Positions 15,455-24,998 are shown, numbered from the stretch's first letter. The stretch: 64,000 bases of DNA from CALLVY01 sp937899855 (GCA_039820405.1 JBCBQC010000006.1:62001-126000); one strand, 5' to 3'. Translations and numbers: made by a program. The notes: generated by a model not told the origin, from the sequence alone.

Positions 15455-17188
15455 ATGCTAAGCCATACCCATACCCTTGCCATGGCGTCTTTGGCGGTTC
15501 AACAAACGGGAGTGCTGGGACCCCTCCTCGCGGGGCACTTGCTGCGTCGCAGCTCCTTCCACATGTCCAAAGAACGCATCGAACAACTGGCCGCCCTCAC
15601 CGCCGACCAGGCCGTCGATTTACTTTTCGATACCGCCGCCCCAGCGCCCTACATGGTCAAACCCCTCTACGCGCACCAGAGCGGAGACTCCATCGACGAC
15701 TGGATCGACAACAGCGACTCCAACAACTACGAGACCAACAAACGCCGCGCCGTCACGGTCTGGTGGCTCCGCAACGCCATCTTCGACAATACGGCCCACC
15801 ACAAAGTGGCCTTTTTCCTCCACACCACCTTTACCACCTCCCACGAAGGCCTCAGCATCAGTGGGATGGGACAAAACCTCACCCGGGACGTCTCGCGCTA
15901 CCTCTACGATCACGTGCGCCTGCTCAATTGGTGTACCGAAAGCCAGGGGGGGAGCAACGTTGGACTCAAGACCATCGCCCGAAAAATTACGCTCGATAAC
16001 CTCATGCTGGGCTATCTGAACAATCGGCAGAACATTTACAACGGCGTCGACGAGAGTGGACTCAACGAAAACTACGCTCGCGAATTTCTCGAACTCTTTA
16101 CCATCGGCCGTGGCGACCAAATCGCACCGGGAGAATACGACAATTACACCGAAGCCGACATCACCGTGGCGGCCAAGGTCCTTTCCGGCTTCTCGACCAA
16201 GGATCGGCGCAACCTCAGCGACATCGACCCCGACACCGGGATCTACTCCGGTACCGCTTTCCCCAGTACCCATTTCCCCGGTGTCAAGACCTTTAGCAAC
16301 AAATTCGTCGGTCCCAATAATCCGGTCACCGGTGTCGATATGGATGAAGAGCTCGACAACTTCATCGAGATGGTTTTCCACCAGCCCGCTACCGCGCTCA
16401 ATTACGCGACCAAGCTGTACCGTTTCTTCTTTTCCATCGAGCTCGATCCGGCCTTTATACAGGAAGTCGCCAACGACTTGATCGCCAATAACTACGACTA
16501 TATTGCTACGCTCAAAAAAATGCTCAAGAGCGCTCACTTTTACAGCATCTGTAATGCGGACCCCAATCACGCCAATGGCAACCTCATCAAGTCGCCCCTG
16601 GAGATGTTGACCGAAGCGATCAGCTTTTTTCGCTCCGACCTGCCCGACATCGATTTCAACACGCCCGACAAGGTAGACGTCTACAAACACTTCCGCTTTT
16701 TTGGGACCAATTATCTGTTCAATTCCTTTGGCCAGAATGCGGGCATGATCCTGTTTGGGCCACCCAGCGTGGCGGGGTATCCCCCCTATTACCAGGAGCC
16801 CATTTTCGATCGCAACTGGTACACCCCCGGTACGATTCCCACCCGTTTTGGACTGGGGCAAAAGTGGGTCAATGACTCGAATATCTTTCCCAATCTCCAC
16901 ACCAGCATCGATGCGGTCGCCTACGCCGACTACCTGGATGCCTTGCCCGGGATCGACGTCAGCAACGCCGACGTCATTCTGGACAAAACGCTGTGTCTTT
17001 TTCCCCAAGCCATCTCGACCGATCGCCGCAATTTGATCAAGGACATCTTCCTCGACAACCTCAGCCCGATCAACTGGATGATTGAGTGGAACAATTACAA
17101 AACCAGTGGGAATGCCACGGCCGTCGAGCCCCACCTCCGGGCCCTGGTGGTGGCGGTGCTGTCCGCCCACGAGTTCCAATTGAAATAA
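15455..17188 (+). CDS. DUF1800 family protein
   Basis: A 577-residue DUF1800 protein. Landmarks are HLLRRSSFHMSKERIEQL near the start, VTVWWLRNAIFDN and HKVAFFLHTTFTTS, a conserved LNENYAREFLELFTIG, VAAKVLSGFS, HDP-type segment DKTLCLFPQAIS, and LKKMLKSAHFYS. DUF1800 proteins are alpha-helical, usually exported, and nearly always encoded just before a DUF1501 protein, as here. The biochemical function is unknown. No classical signal peptide is visible (the start is MLSHTHTLAMASLA), so its route out of the cytosol, if any, is unclear; it might travel with the twin-arginine-bearing DUF1501 partner (speculative). The gap to the next gene is 86 bases. Confidence 0.88.
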   Translation: MLSHTHTLAMASLAVQQTGVLGPLLAGHLLRRSSFHMSKERIEQLAALTADQAVDLLFDTAAPAPYMVKPLYAHQSGDSIDDWIDNSDSNNYETNKRRAVTVWWLRNAIFDNTAHHKVAFFLHTTFTTSHEGLSISGMGQNLTRDVSRYLYDHVRLLNWCTESQGGSNVGLKTIARKITLDNLMLGYLNNRQNIYNGVDESGLNENYAREFLELFTIGRGDQIAPGEYDNYTEADITVAAKVLSGFSTKDRRNLSDIDPDTGIYSGTAFPSTHFPGVKTFSNKFVGPNNPVTGVDMDEELDNFIEMVFHQPATALNYATKLYRFFFSIELDPAFIQEVANDLIANNYDYIATLKKMLKSAHFYSICNADPNHANGNLIKSPLEMLTEAISFFRSDLPDIDFNTPDKVDVYKHFRFFGTNYLFNSFGQNAGMILFGPPSVAGYPPYYQEPIFDRNWYTPGTIPTRFGLGQKWVNDSNIFPNLHTSIDAVAYADYLDALPGIDVSNADVILDKTLCLFPQAISTDRRNLIKDIFLDNLSPINWMIEWNNYKTSGNATAVEPHLRALVVAVLSAHEFQLK

Positions 17189-17274
17189 TTTTTAATCACT
17201 AGCGCGTTTCGGTAAATCCCAAGTCCCGCCGACGGTAGTGGGACCGTGGGAATTGCCGCCAAAAATATAGTCCA

Positions 17275-19227
17275 ATGAAAAGACGTGACTTTTTTAGACT
17301 CTCCATGCCCCTGTTGTCGGCCCCCTTTGCCCTCAACTCCACCATGGTGAGTACCTTTAGCAGCCTCGGCCTCTTCAGCGCCCTCGACTGCGACACCATT
17401 CGCGACCGCTTTCTGGTCATGATCCAACTGCGCGGGGCCAACGATGGTCTGAACACCATCATCCGCCCCGAATACGATTCCTACTACGTACAGAGCCGCC
17501 CCGACGTCTACCTCCAACCCAATACCTTGCTCAGTAGCACGGAAAGTGCTTACAGCGATATTCGCCTGCACCCCAGCATGGGAGCCATCCGCGATCGTTG
17601 TAATGCGGGGTCGGTCAACATCATCCAATCGGTGGGTTACCCGATCATGAACCGCTCCCACTTCAAAGCGACGGACTTGTGGCTAACCGGAGGTGATGGC
17701 AATAACCAAACCCTACAGGAAGGTTGGATGGGGAGGTACCTCGAATACATCTTCGATGGCTACGGGGGCGTTCCCACTACGTTTATGCCCGATCCACTTG
17801 GCATCCACATGAAGAGTAAGAACCCCTCCCTCGGCTTTCACACCCAATCCGAGCACCTCAAGGCCATCAACATGCCAACCCTAGATAACAGCGGCTACTA
17901 CACCCTGCTTTCCGAATACGGGATCAGTAGTGAGTTTTTTGAAAACCTCCACTGCTTCCAGCGCGCCGATTACATGAAGCAGCTCGACCTCGATACGGCG
18001 GCCTACGGCCAACGCATCACCGACGTTTTTGCCAACGGTAGTAACAGTACGGTGGATTACGGCAGTTACGATTTGGGGCGCCAGCTCAAGACGGTGGCGC
18101 GCTTGGTCAACGGCGGATCGCGCACCAAGTTGTTCCTCGTGGAAATGACGGGTTTTGATACCCACGTCAACCAGGTGGGCAACCACGCCAATTTGCTGGA
18201 TCACCTGTCGGAATCGGTGAACAACTTTATGCAGGACTTGGAGAACCTGGGCTTGATGGACCGCTGCTTGATCGTGACTTTCTCGGAGTTTGGCCGGAAG
18301 TTTATCAGCAACAATAGCAACGGGACCGACCACGGTACCCTAGCCCCGATGCTGGTCTTTGGGGACCCCAATAACATCAAGGCCGGGGTCAGTGGCCCGG
18401 CCATCGACGTGACGACCATCGATAACCAGGGCGCTCCCGTGGTGACCGATACCAACAACATCGACTACCGCAAGGTGTTTATCTCCATCCTCAAACAGTG
18501 GCTGGGCGCCAACAACAACGCCCTGGATACCGCCTTCGGAGCCTACACCGGTCCCAAAGATGGACTGGACCTCATCCAACCCGCCGCCAACGCCGCCCCT
18601 AGCCCCGATAATCCCCTGCTGTGCTACACCACCAGTGAAGAATTCGACAGCGAATTTTCCATCGTGATCCCCATCATTCCCCCCGCACCCGGAGAGGACG
18701 AACCGGCCCTCGTCGAAATCACCGCCTGTGATTACGTCGACCTCATCCCCGGTTTTCACGCTCCCTGCAGCACCAACGTCATCGTTTACCCCCTGGTCTG
18801 CCCACCCGACGGCAGCTACCCCCTCGACCCCACGCTGGACAGTTCTTCGCTAGCGGTTTTCAAACCCCAGTTGTTGGAGCAGTTGATCACGGAAAAAGCG
18901 GTGTACACTCGGAAGACGACGGAGGTGGAGGAAATTCACCTGCTCGAAAAATTTGAAGAAGAGGAGCGCTTGAAGATCAGCATCTTCCCCAATCCCACGG
19001 CCGACTATCTGACGGTCCGCTTCAACCTGCGGGAAGGAGAGCAAAAGGTGCGGCTCGACGTCCTCGACGCCAATGCCCGCTTGATACCGGTCCGGATGCC
19101 GGCCCTGGCCCAGTCCACGACCACCTATGAGGTTCGCTTGGATTTGACCCACCTCAGTAGCGGACAGTACTACCTGCGTTACCAATCCGAAAAACTCGTC
19201 GAAACCTTCCGTTTCGTCAAGCTCTAA
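17275..19227 (+). CDS. DUF1501 protein with twin-arginine motif and T9SS type A tail
   Basis: A 650-residue protein. The N-terminus KRRDFFRLSMPLLSAPFA is a twin-arginine signal, normal for DUF1501 (sulfatase-fold, alkaline-phosphatase superfamily). The core includes FLVMIQLRGANDGLNTIIR, PSMGAIRDRCNAGSVNIIQ, FLVEMTGFDTHVNQVGNH, VTFSEFGRKFISNN and DHGTLAPMLVFG. These resemble the metal-binding Asp/His positions of the fold. After about residue 450 a Pro/Cys-rich linker leads to a C-terminal T9SS type A sorting domain (SIFPNPTADYL...SSGQYYLRYQ...FVKL). The combination predicts Tat or Sec export and then T9SS secretion to the surface. It is the last gene of the fibre-DUF1800-DUF1501 unit and is followed by a strong terminator. 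Confidence 0.87.
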   Translation: MKRRDFFRLSMPLLSAPFALNSTMVSTFSSLGLFSALDCDTIRDRFLVMIQLRGANDGLNTIIRPEYDSYYVQSRPDVYLQPNTLLSSTESAYSDIRLHPSMGAIRDRCNAGSVNIIQSVGYPIMNRSHFKATDLWLTGGDGNNQTLQEGWMGRYLEYIFDGYGGVPTTFMPDPLGIHMKSKNPSLGFHTQSEHLKAINMPTLDNSGYYTLLSEYGISSEFFENLHCFQRADYMKQLDLDTAAYGQRITDVFANGSNSTVDYGSYDLGRQLKTVARLVNGGSRTKLFLVEMTGFDTHVNQVGNHANLLDHLSESVNNFMQDLENLGLMDRCLIVTFSEFGRKFISNNSNGTDHGTLAPMLVFGDPNNIKAGVSGPAIDVTTIDNQGAPVVTDTNNIDYRKVFISILKQWLGANNNALDTAFGAYTGPKDGLDLIQPAANAAPSPDNPLLCYTTSEEFDSEFSIVIPIIPPAPGEDEPALVEITACDYVDLIPGFHAPCSTNVIVYPLVCPPDGSYPLDPTLDSSSLAVFKPQLLEQLITEKAVYTRKTTEVEEIHLLEKFEEEERLKISIFPNPTADYLTVRFNLREGEQKVRLDVLDANARLIPVRMPALAQSTTTYEVRLDLTHLSSGQYYLRYQSEKLVETFRFVKL

Positions 19228-19270
19228 GCAGCAAATGTTCCTCGGACTTTGGGAATAATGTTGTTGTCCA

Positions 19271-19315
19271 CTGGCCCCGTGCGTTCCATCTTCGGAACCG
19301 GGGCCAGGTTTTTTT
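19271..19315. terminator. Rho-independent terminator after the DUF1501 gene
   Basis: CTGGCCCCG (19271-19279) pairs with CGGGGCCAG (19299-19307). An inner GTTCC/GGAAC stem nests inside, and seven T residues follow (19309-19315). The T-run overlaps the stop codon of the convergent Fic gene, so the structure separates the two converging units. Confidence 0.85.
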
Positions 19316-20417
19316 ACACGGGGAGGGTATAACGGGTATTCCGGCCTTTGCCTTCGATAATCAAGGCTCCCATTTTGACCAGTTCCCGTAAATCACGGGT
19401 AGCCGTAGCCTTTGAACTTCGGGTCAGTGAGGCATACTTTCGAGCACTCATCCCTCCCGTAAATCCACTGGGGCCCGCTTCGAACATTCGTTGTAGGGCC
19501 TTGCTTTGCCTTGGGTTTAGCTGTTCTTTAAAACGGTCAAAGAATTGAATTTTACGGAGGGTAAATTGGAAGTTACGCTCGGTGTCGGCTTGGGACTCCG
19601 TAATCACTCCCAAAAAATAGCCAATCCACTCCGTGACTTCATCCTGGCGCTGAGCCTTCTGAAGGGCTTGGTAATAATCCCGCCGTCTTTTTTCAATGAC
19701 GCTGGACAAGCTGATTAAAATGGGCTGGCCAAGCCCTTGGGAGAGTACCTTTTCCGAAATGGCCCTGCCGATGCGTCCGTTGCCATCCTCGAAGGGGTGA
19801 ATGGACTCAAAGTAGAGGTGAGCGATGGCCGACCGGATGGGGCTGATCAATAATGGACTTTCACTTGGAGATGGTGGCGTGTTGTACCACTCGATAAAGC
19901 GCTCCATCTCCCGAGGTACGCGATCGGAAGGTGGGGCCTCAAAATGTACGACTTCCCGACCGATACTCCCCGAAATAACCTGTATGGGAGCCGTTCCCCG
20001 TCGCCACTGGCCCGGGGTGAGGTTGGCGTAAGACTCCATCAGCATTTGGTGCCAGTCAAAAAGCATGGAGATGCTGAGTGGCTTATGAAAGTCTTCCCGT
20101 ACCACGACCATCAACTTGGCCACCCCCGCCGCCCTTCGATCCCGAATGTTGTCGGGGATGCGGTTGAGGCCCAGGTTATTGCGGATGGAAGATAAAACGT
20201 CCGGTCGACTGAGTAGCTCCCCTTCGATGGCTGAAGTTTTGAGCGCCTCCCTCACCATAACGTCAATTAACGCCTGCGTCTCGTAGGAAGCGGGAAGTCC
20301 CTCTAGCAAACCCATCAACTTGCCCTGAGTGGCCGCGTACTGGGCCAACAGGGGAGCAAATTTATCCTGCTGATACTGGAAATGAGGCCAACTTGCCAAT
20401 TGCCAATTGTAGGGCAT
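19314..20417 (-). CDS. Fic family AMPylase, class II, with DUF4172 and HTH domains
   Basis: A 367-residue protein. The N-terminal domain (NWQLASWPHFQY) is DUF4172. The class II inhibitory helix motif [ST]xxxE[GN] is TSAIEG at 61-66. The Fic core HPFEDGNGRIGR at 207-218 is intact, with catalytic His207, the phosphate-binding anchor and Arg. The last ~70 residues form a helix-turn-helix (RKYASLTRSSKATATRDLRELVKMGALIIEGKGR), so it may bind DNA. The enzyme should transfer AMP from ATP to a protein Ser/Thr/Tyr, held off by its own Glu65. It lies 69 bases after the helicase stop on the same strand, with a 13-bp-arm palindrome in that gap, consistent with co-transcription and possible autoregulation (inference). 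Confidence 0.9.
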   Translation of the reverse strand: MPYNWQLASWPHFQYQQDKFAPLLAQYAATQGKLMGLLEGLPASYETQALIDVMVREALKTSAIEGELLSRPDVLSSIRNNLGLNRIPDNIRDRRAAGVAKLMVVVREDFHKPLSISMLFDWHQMLMESYANLTPGQWRRGTAPIQVISGSIGREVVHFEAPPSDRVPREMERFIEWYNTPPSPSESPLLISPIRSAIAHLYFESIHPFEDGNGRIGRAISEKVLSQGLGQPILISLSSVIEKRRRDYYQALQKAQRQDEVTEWIGYFLGVITESQADTERNFQFTLRKIQFFDRFKEQLNPRQSKALQRMFEAGPSGFTGGMSARKYASLTRSSKATATRDLRELVKMGALIIEGKGRNTRYTLPV

Positions 20418-20435
20418 GAGTGGTTAAAATATCTT

Positions 20436-20470
20436 ATTCGGCTCAAAATTAGGTGTTTTTTGAGCCGAAT
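20436..20470. promoter_or_regulatory. Perfect 13-bp inverted repeat between helicase and fic
   Basis: ATTCGGCTCAAAA (20436-20448) and TTTTGAGCCGAAT (20458-20470) are perfect inverted arms with a nine-base loop. A further partial copy, ATCGGCTCAAA, lies at 20481-20491 over the helicase stop codon. It could be an operator for the Fic HTH domain or an RNA hairpin modulating fic. It lacks a T-tract on either strand, so a simple terminator is less likely. Confidence 0.6.
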
Positions 20471-20486
20471 ACAAGCCCTAATCGGC

Positions 20487-23400
20487 TCAAACCTCCGAAT
20501 CGGGCCGCCAGCCCCCCGCCCGCATCAGGGCGCGGTACACTCCATTGGCCAGCAAAATATCGGGATTGCCCAGTACGATCAACTGCTCCTTGGCCCGCGT
20601 CAGGGCGACGTTGAGCCGCCGGTCGACCCCTTCCCCCGATTCGGAGACCAGGGCGCTCAACTGGCTCAGTTGGTTGGTACACAGGGACAGGATGATGATA
20701 TCGCGCGCCCCCCCTTGGTAGCGTTCCACCGTATCGATGGTCAACTCGCTGCTATCGATGGCCGCCTCGGCGAGCGACTGGCGAATCTGGGCAATCTGGG
20801 CGCGGTAGGGCGTGATGATGCCGATGGACTTGGCCTCCAAAACCCGCCCTTGTTGCCGGTAGAGGGCTCGAAATTCCTCGACGATCGCGACGATGGTCTG
20901 AGCCTCGTGGGCATTGGTTTTGAGGGTGTTGCTCCGGCCGTCCGCTTCGGTGGGGAAAAACAGGAGGCGCTGCGCCCGCAACTGGGCGGATAGGCCGGGG
21001 GGCAAGTCCGCCGCAGGCCAGTGGAGGGAACGGGTCTGTCGCTCTTCCCGGTCGAAGGCCGTAGGGAGAATTTGAAGGTCGCCCTCGTAAAAATGGAGAT
21101 TGGGAAAATCCATGATATCGCGGTGCATCCGCCCCTGCTGGCTCAACTGTGCGTAGGCCCAATCCCAGCCCTGGGCCTTGCAGCGGAGGTAGAGGCGTTC
21201 GAACAGGCTATTGCGCAAGTTGTCGAGACCGATGGCGCGGAGGTCCGGGTCGTCTACCCGCGATAGTTCGGGATGCTGGACCACTACGGCGGGCAATTGC
21301 TTGTGATCGCCGATGAGCAGACAGCGTTTAAAACTCGGTAGCAAGCCCAGGAGCATGGGTTCGAGGATCTGACTCGCCTCGTCGATGATGACTCGGTCAA
21401 AGTGTTTGAGATGGAGCAATTCCGTCTTACTCGCAATCGAAGATACCGTGGCCACCACGATGCGCCGTTCGCGAATCAGAGCCTTGAGGTCCTTGCGCGT
21501 ACTGATGCGTTCGATTTGTTCCTGCAGCAGTTGCTCGCGAAAGCGGGCTTGGGTGGCGTGGCGCGAGCCAATCCGTAGGTACTGCTGCCGAATATCGATC
21601 GCCAAATCGCCGATGCTTTCGATGGAGGCGCAGATCTCGTCGACGGCGCGATTGGTATAGGCCAGTAGGAGGAGTTGTTCGTCCGTATGTTGGAGCAGGT
21701 GGCGCACCAGGTGGTGGAGCATCATACTGGTCTTCCCCGTTCCCGGAGGCCCCCAAAGCAGGAAATAATCTTCGGAAGCCAGTACCTTTTGGAAGATGGC
21801 GCCCTGCTCGGCCGTCAGTTGGGGCGGGGGGGGGATACGGGGGCTTTGGTCGGCTTGAGCGGGGGGTAGGGTGCCGAGGAAGAGGGCTTTTTTGCGCGGT
21901 TCAAACTGGGCAAAGCGAAATAGGTTGCGGTACATGCCGGTAAAGCCACTGTCGAGCAAGTCGTGTTCGAGGTTCCAGTGCTCGTAGCGTTCGAAGAGGC
22001 TTTGGTTGACCTGGCGCGAGCGCAGTTGAATCTCGACCCGCTCCCCGTCGATGGCGGTGATGGTACACTTGAACAACTGGTTTTGTAGGGGCGAAGTCGC
22101 GGCGGCTTGTTGGGGATAGAGGACGGCGATGTCTCCCTTGCGGAAATTGGCCAGTGGGTTGGTGGCGGTGGTCCGGCTAAAAGCAATGCCGGGGCGTTCG
22201 TGATCGGAGTAGTTGCGCTCGATGCGGAGGCCACGCAGGAGGTCGTAATTGTCCTGCTTCTCCGCTTCCTCACTCAGCCAGAGGGCGGCCTGCCCGTTGC
22301 GGCGTTCGTTGCCGTGTAGCCCAGTTTTGGCCAGTTGCTGCTCGCGGGCGATAAACCCGGAAAAAGCGATGAAGTATTTGCGTTCCAGAGGGCTCATACC
22401 CCGGTAGGTTTTGGCAAAGTGGGTCAGGTCCCGCTGGACAAAGCCTTTGATCCGAGGAAAACGCTCCGGCTGGATGCGATCGAAAAGGGGAGCCCGGTCG
22501 ATCTCGCCCCGCCCCAACTGGCTCAGTTGTCTTTCGAGGGCGATCAGCTGGTTGCGGGTCTGGAGGGCTTCGTAGCGTTGGGCCATCGTGGGGGGCGCCA
22601 GGCGCAGTTGGCGTTCCGATTCGCCGGAATAGAGGATGTAGTTGATGATCCGCAGGTCCTTTTGTTGGCGTCGTTTGACGGCCTGGCCAACGGTGGAGGC
22701 GATCAGCAGGTCGTAGAGGAGGGTTTGGGTAAAGTGGTTGGCGCTGATGCCGTAAATATTGGGGCGGAAGGCCCGGCCGGACTTGAGTTCGACGATGGTG
22801 GATTCGTCCTCCTGCTGGAGGTTGCGACAGAGGACGTCGAGCCGGCCCTGGACGCCGTAGGTATTGGAGTAAAAGGTCGGTTCCAAAAAGCAGTGTTCGC
22901 TCCGGATATTGTGTTCGGAAAAGCCCTGGAGGACCATCCGTTTGATATTGGTGTAGTGGAGTTGGGCCTTTTGCAGGATATTGCGCAGCTCGCGATCGTC
23001 GAAGGTGGCGAAGGCGATGGGATTGAGCTGGAAAAGGCGCCGGGCCAGTTGGGGGTAGGTCGTTTCGGGGGCGTGGAGCAATTCGTCGAGAAAGAAATTG
23101 GCGATGTTGCCCAGCATCAGGGGGGCGCTGTTTTTAAAGGGCAGGTATTTTTTGAGCAGGTAGAGTAGGGGCTCGGTTCCGAAGTCCTTGAAGCATTCCG
23201 AGATGGCGGACACGTCGACCAGGTAATCCGGTTCGATGACCAGGGCCCGTGGGCGGTAGAGGCCCCGATCGTCGATTTCTACCTGCAGCAGGTGGACGGT
23301 GAGGGGAAATTCGAAGTGCTGGCGGATGGCCTGGATGGTGGGGCCAAAGTCCTCGTTGCGGTCGACGATATTGTACTGGATGTAGACTTCTTCGGTGGCC

Positions 23401-23915
23401 TGGTCTTCCACTTTGGCCAGCAGTTGGTGGCGCTGGGGAAAGTCGGCCAGTAGGATGGCCCGGACGCGGGCGTGGTAGCGGACGATGGGGGTGGTGGAGA
23501 CTCGATAGAAGCCCGCCGGGGGCAGGTATTGGGCGAGTTGGGCCGGAATGTCTTGCTGGTAGAATACCGCGATGCTCTCGGCGAGACTGACGAGGCCCAG
23601 CTGATAGGTGAGCGCCTGCTCCTCCGGGCTGGCTTGGGGCTGGCGGGCCCGTTTGCGAAAGGAATGGAGGTAAAACTGGGTGCTGCGACTCAATTCGTAG
23701 CGGTGACTGGCGTAGGCAATCCGTGCGAAGAGGGTGGCAAATTGCAGTTTCTCCGCTCCGGTGACCTCTACCAGTAACCGGCTCAGTAGGTGGTAAAGGA
23801 ATTCGATTTTACCCTCCCACCGCTCTTCCTCCCGCTCGTGCAACTGCTGTAAACGGCGGAAAAGCAGTCGGGCGACTTCCGGTTCTCTTTTGGATGCAGC
23901 AATAGTATTCGACAT
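20487..23915 (-). CDS. Large nuclease-helicase: PD-(D/E)xK domain plus superfamily 1 (Dna2/UPF1-like) helicase
   Basis: A 1142-residue protein starting at ATG 23915. The N-terminal third is helical and unassigned. Around residues 350-385 a Cas4/RecB-like nuclease signature appears (QGRLDVLC...STIVELKSGRAF, the D...ExK core), followed by QTLLYDLLIAS. From about residue 715 comes a helicase of the Dna2/Nam7/UPF1 group: Walker A WGPPGTGKTSMM near 720, TNRAVDEI, Walker B VIIDEASQILEP near 842, GDHKQLPAV, SQQGRMH, and the C-terminal motifs IITPYRAQI, TIDTVERYQGGARDIII and NVALTRAKEQLIVLG. The order nuclease-then-helicase matches eukaryotic Dna2, which processes DNA flaps and breaks. It may be a repair enzyme or part of a defence locus. 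It is the first gene of a two-gene unit with fic. Confidence 0.85.
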   Translation of the reverse strand: MSNTIAASKREPEVARLLFRRLQQLHEREEERWEGKIEFLYHLLSRLLVEVTGAEKLQFATLFARIAYASHRYELSRSTQFYLHSFRKRARQPQASPEEQALTYQLGLVSLAESIAVFYQQDIPAQLAQYLPPAGFYRVSTTPIVRYHARVRAILLADFPQRHQLLAKVEDQATEEVYIQYNIVDRNEDFGPTIQAIRQHFEFPLTVHLLQVEIDDRGLYRPRALVIEPDYLVDVSAISECFKDFGTEPLLYLLKKYLPFKNSAPLMLGNIANFFLDELLHAPETTYPQLARRLFQLNPIAFATFDDRELRNILQKAQLHYTNIKRMVLQGFSEHNIRSEHCFLEPTFYSNTYGVQGRLDVLCRNLQQEDESTIVELKSGRAFRPNIYGISANHFTQTLLYDLLIASTVGQAVKRRQQKDLRIINYILYSGESERQLRLAPPTMAQRYEALQTRNQLIALERQLSQLGRGEIDRAPLFDRIQPERFPRIKGFVQRDLTHFAKTYRGMSPLERKYFIAFSGFIAREQQLAKTGLHGNERRNGQAALWLSEEAEKQDNYDLLRGLRIERNYSDHERPGIAFSRTTATNPLANFRKGDIAVLYPQQAAATSPLQNQLFKCTITAIDGERVEIQLRSRQVNQSLFERYEHWNLEHDLLDSGFTGMYRNLFRFAQFEPRKKALFLGTLPPAQADQSPRIPPPPQLTAEQGAIFQKVLASEDYFLLWGPPGTGKTSMMLHHLVRHLLQHTDEQLLLLAYTNRAVDEICASIESIGDLAIDIRQQYLRIGSRHATQARFREQLLQEQIERISTRKDLKALIRERRIVVATVSSIASKTELLHLKHFDRVIIDEASQILEPMLLGLLPSFKRCLLIGDHKQLPAVVVQHPELSRVDDPDLRAIGLDNLRNSLFERLYLRCKAQGWDWAYAQLSQQGRMHRDIMDFPNLHFYEGDLQILPTAFDREERQTRSLHWPAADLPPGLSAQLRAQRLLFFPTEADGRSNTLKTNAHEAQTIVAIVEEFRALYRQQGRVLEAKSIGIITPYRAQIAQIRQSLAEAAIDSSELTIDTVERYQGGARDIIILSLCTNQLSQLSALVSESGEGVDRRLNVALTRAKEQLIVLGNPDILLANGVYRALMRAGGWRPDSEV

Positions 23916-24182
23916 GGACGGATTCCCCTGGTGAACCGTAAAAATAGGATTCTTTCCGGAGATTGCGGCGCGCAAATATGAAAGAAAAGTAGTATCTTAT
24001 TCTCAGAACTGGTGGTACTCTCCTCGATTTTCAACCTAAAAGCTACCTCTTACTGGTTTTTCGAGCGTTTGTTGTTAAAACTTGCTTCCGATCCCCCTAC
24101 ACCTCCGGGATCGAACCCAAACGTACTGGATCGTCCGAACGCGATCCCCGAATTTCTTTTTCCCTAGTTGAAATAAAATCAA

Positions 24183-24902
24183 ATGAAAACCCTAATCATT
24201 GATGCTGATCTCGGTATCCACCGCCAATTGAATTATTTACTTTCCGAGGCCTTTCCCAATGCCCAAATCATCGGTACGGCCACCAGTTGCCGCCGGGCCC
24301 GCCAAATGCTCCACGCCACGCCGGTCCAGGTGGCCTTCGTGGCCGGTGAATTGCCCGACGGGAGTGGTTTTGACCTGCTTCCGGCCTACGTCAAAGGCAT
24401 TTTCATGCTCCCCCCGGGGCACCCCACCCTCAAGGCCCTCCAATTCTCCCAAACCGCTCATCTGGTCAAGCCCTTACAAGCAACGGACTTCTACAAATTT
24501 ATCATCCGCTGGCAACAACGGAATTACGAAGCCGCGCCTCCCCCTTTTCCCGCCCTGGACCTCCGGCATCACCGTATTGCCATCCCCAAAACCAATGGCT
24601 ACGAGTTTATCCCCGTTGCCCCCATCGTCTTCTGCGCCGCCGAAAAGGACCATTGCTCGCTACACCTCGAATGTGGCCGAGTGGTGTACACCACCAAAAG
24701 CATCAAAGAAATGGCCAAGCTCCTCACCGACTACGGCTTCTCGCGGGTCCACCGCTCCCACTTGGTCAATCTCCATCAGATTAAGCGCTATTTTAAGGGC
24801 GACGGAGGCAAAATCAGGATGAGCAACGATGCGGTGATCGAGGTCAGTCGCCGCTGCAAAAAGACCTTCCTCCGCGATTTGCGCGTCTTCCACATGCTCT
24901 GA
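24183..24902 (+). CDS. LytTR regulator with degenerate receiver domain
   Basis: A 239-residue response-regulator-like protein. Residues 1-115 fold like a receiver: acidic pocket DAD (Asp7, Asp9) and conserved Lys96 (HLVKPL) are present. However, the phospho-accepting Asp is replaced by Ala54 in AFVAGELPDGSGFDLL, where relatives read F-L-D-I-E-L-P. Residues ~133-239 are a LytTR DNA-binding domain (FIPVAPIVFCAAEKDHCSLHL; ELAKLLTDYGFSRVHRSHLVNL type ending; KIRMSNDAVIEVSRRCKK). It should therefore bind DNA but not be switched by normal phosphorylation. No histidine kinase is adjacent. It is directly upstream (136-base gap) of two secreted subtilisins, its most likely targets (inference). Confidence 0.88.
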   Translation: MKTLIIDADLGIHRQLNYLLSEAFPNAQIIGTATSCRRARQMLHATPVQVAFVAGELPDGSGFDLLPAYVKGIFMLPPGHPTLKALQFSQTAHLVKPLQATDFYKFIIRWQQRNYEAAPPPFPALDLRHHRIAIPKTNGYEFIPVAPIVFCAAEKDHCSLHLECGRVVYTTKSIKEMAKLLTDYGFSRVHRSHLVNLHQIKRYFKGDGGKIRMSNDAVIEVSRRCKKTFLRDLRVFHML

Positions 24903-24998
24903 CCGCTGGTGGGAAGCAGTTACCCGCTCATCGCTATTATCCACCGCAATTGGAATTTGATTTGAATGCCTGCGTGATTTGGTCCAAATTAGACCCGT

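Noticed and set aside
15620..17179. Minus-strand 519-codon frame opposite the DUF1800 gene
   Set aside because: It is an antisense shadow of a recognised family gene, rich in Val/Gly/Asp with no motif.
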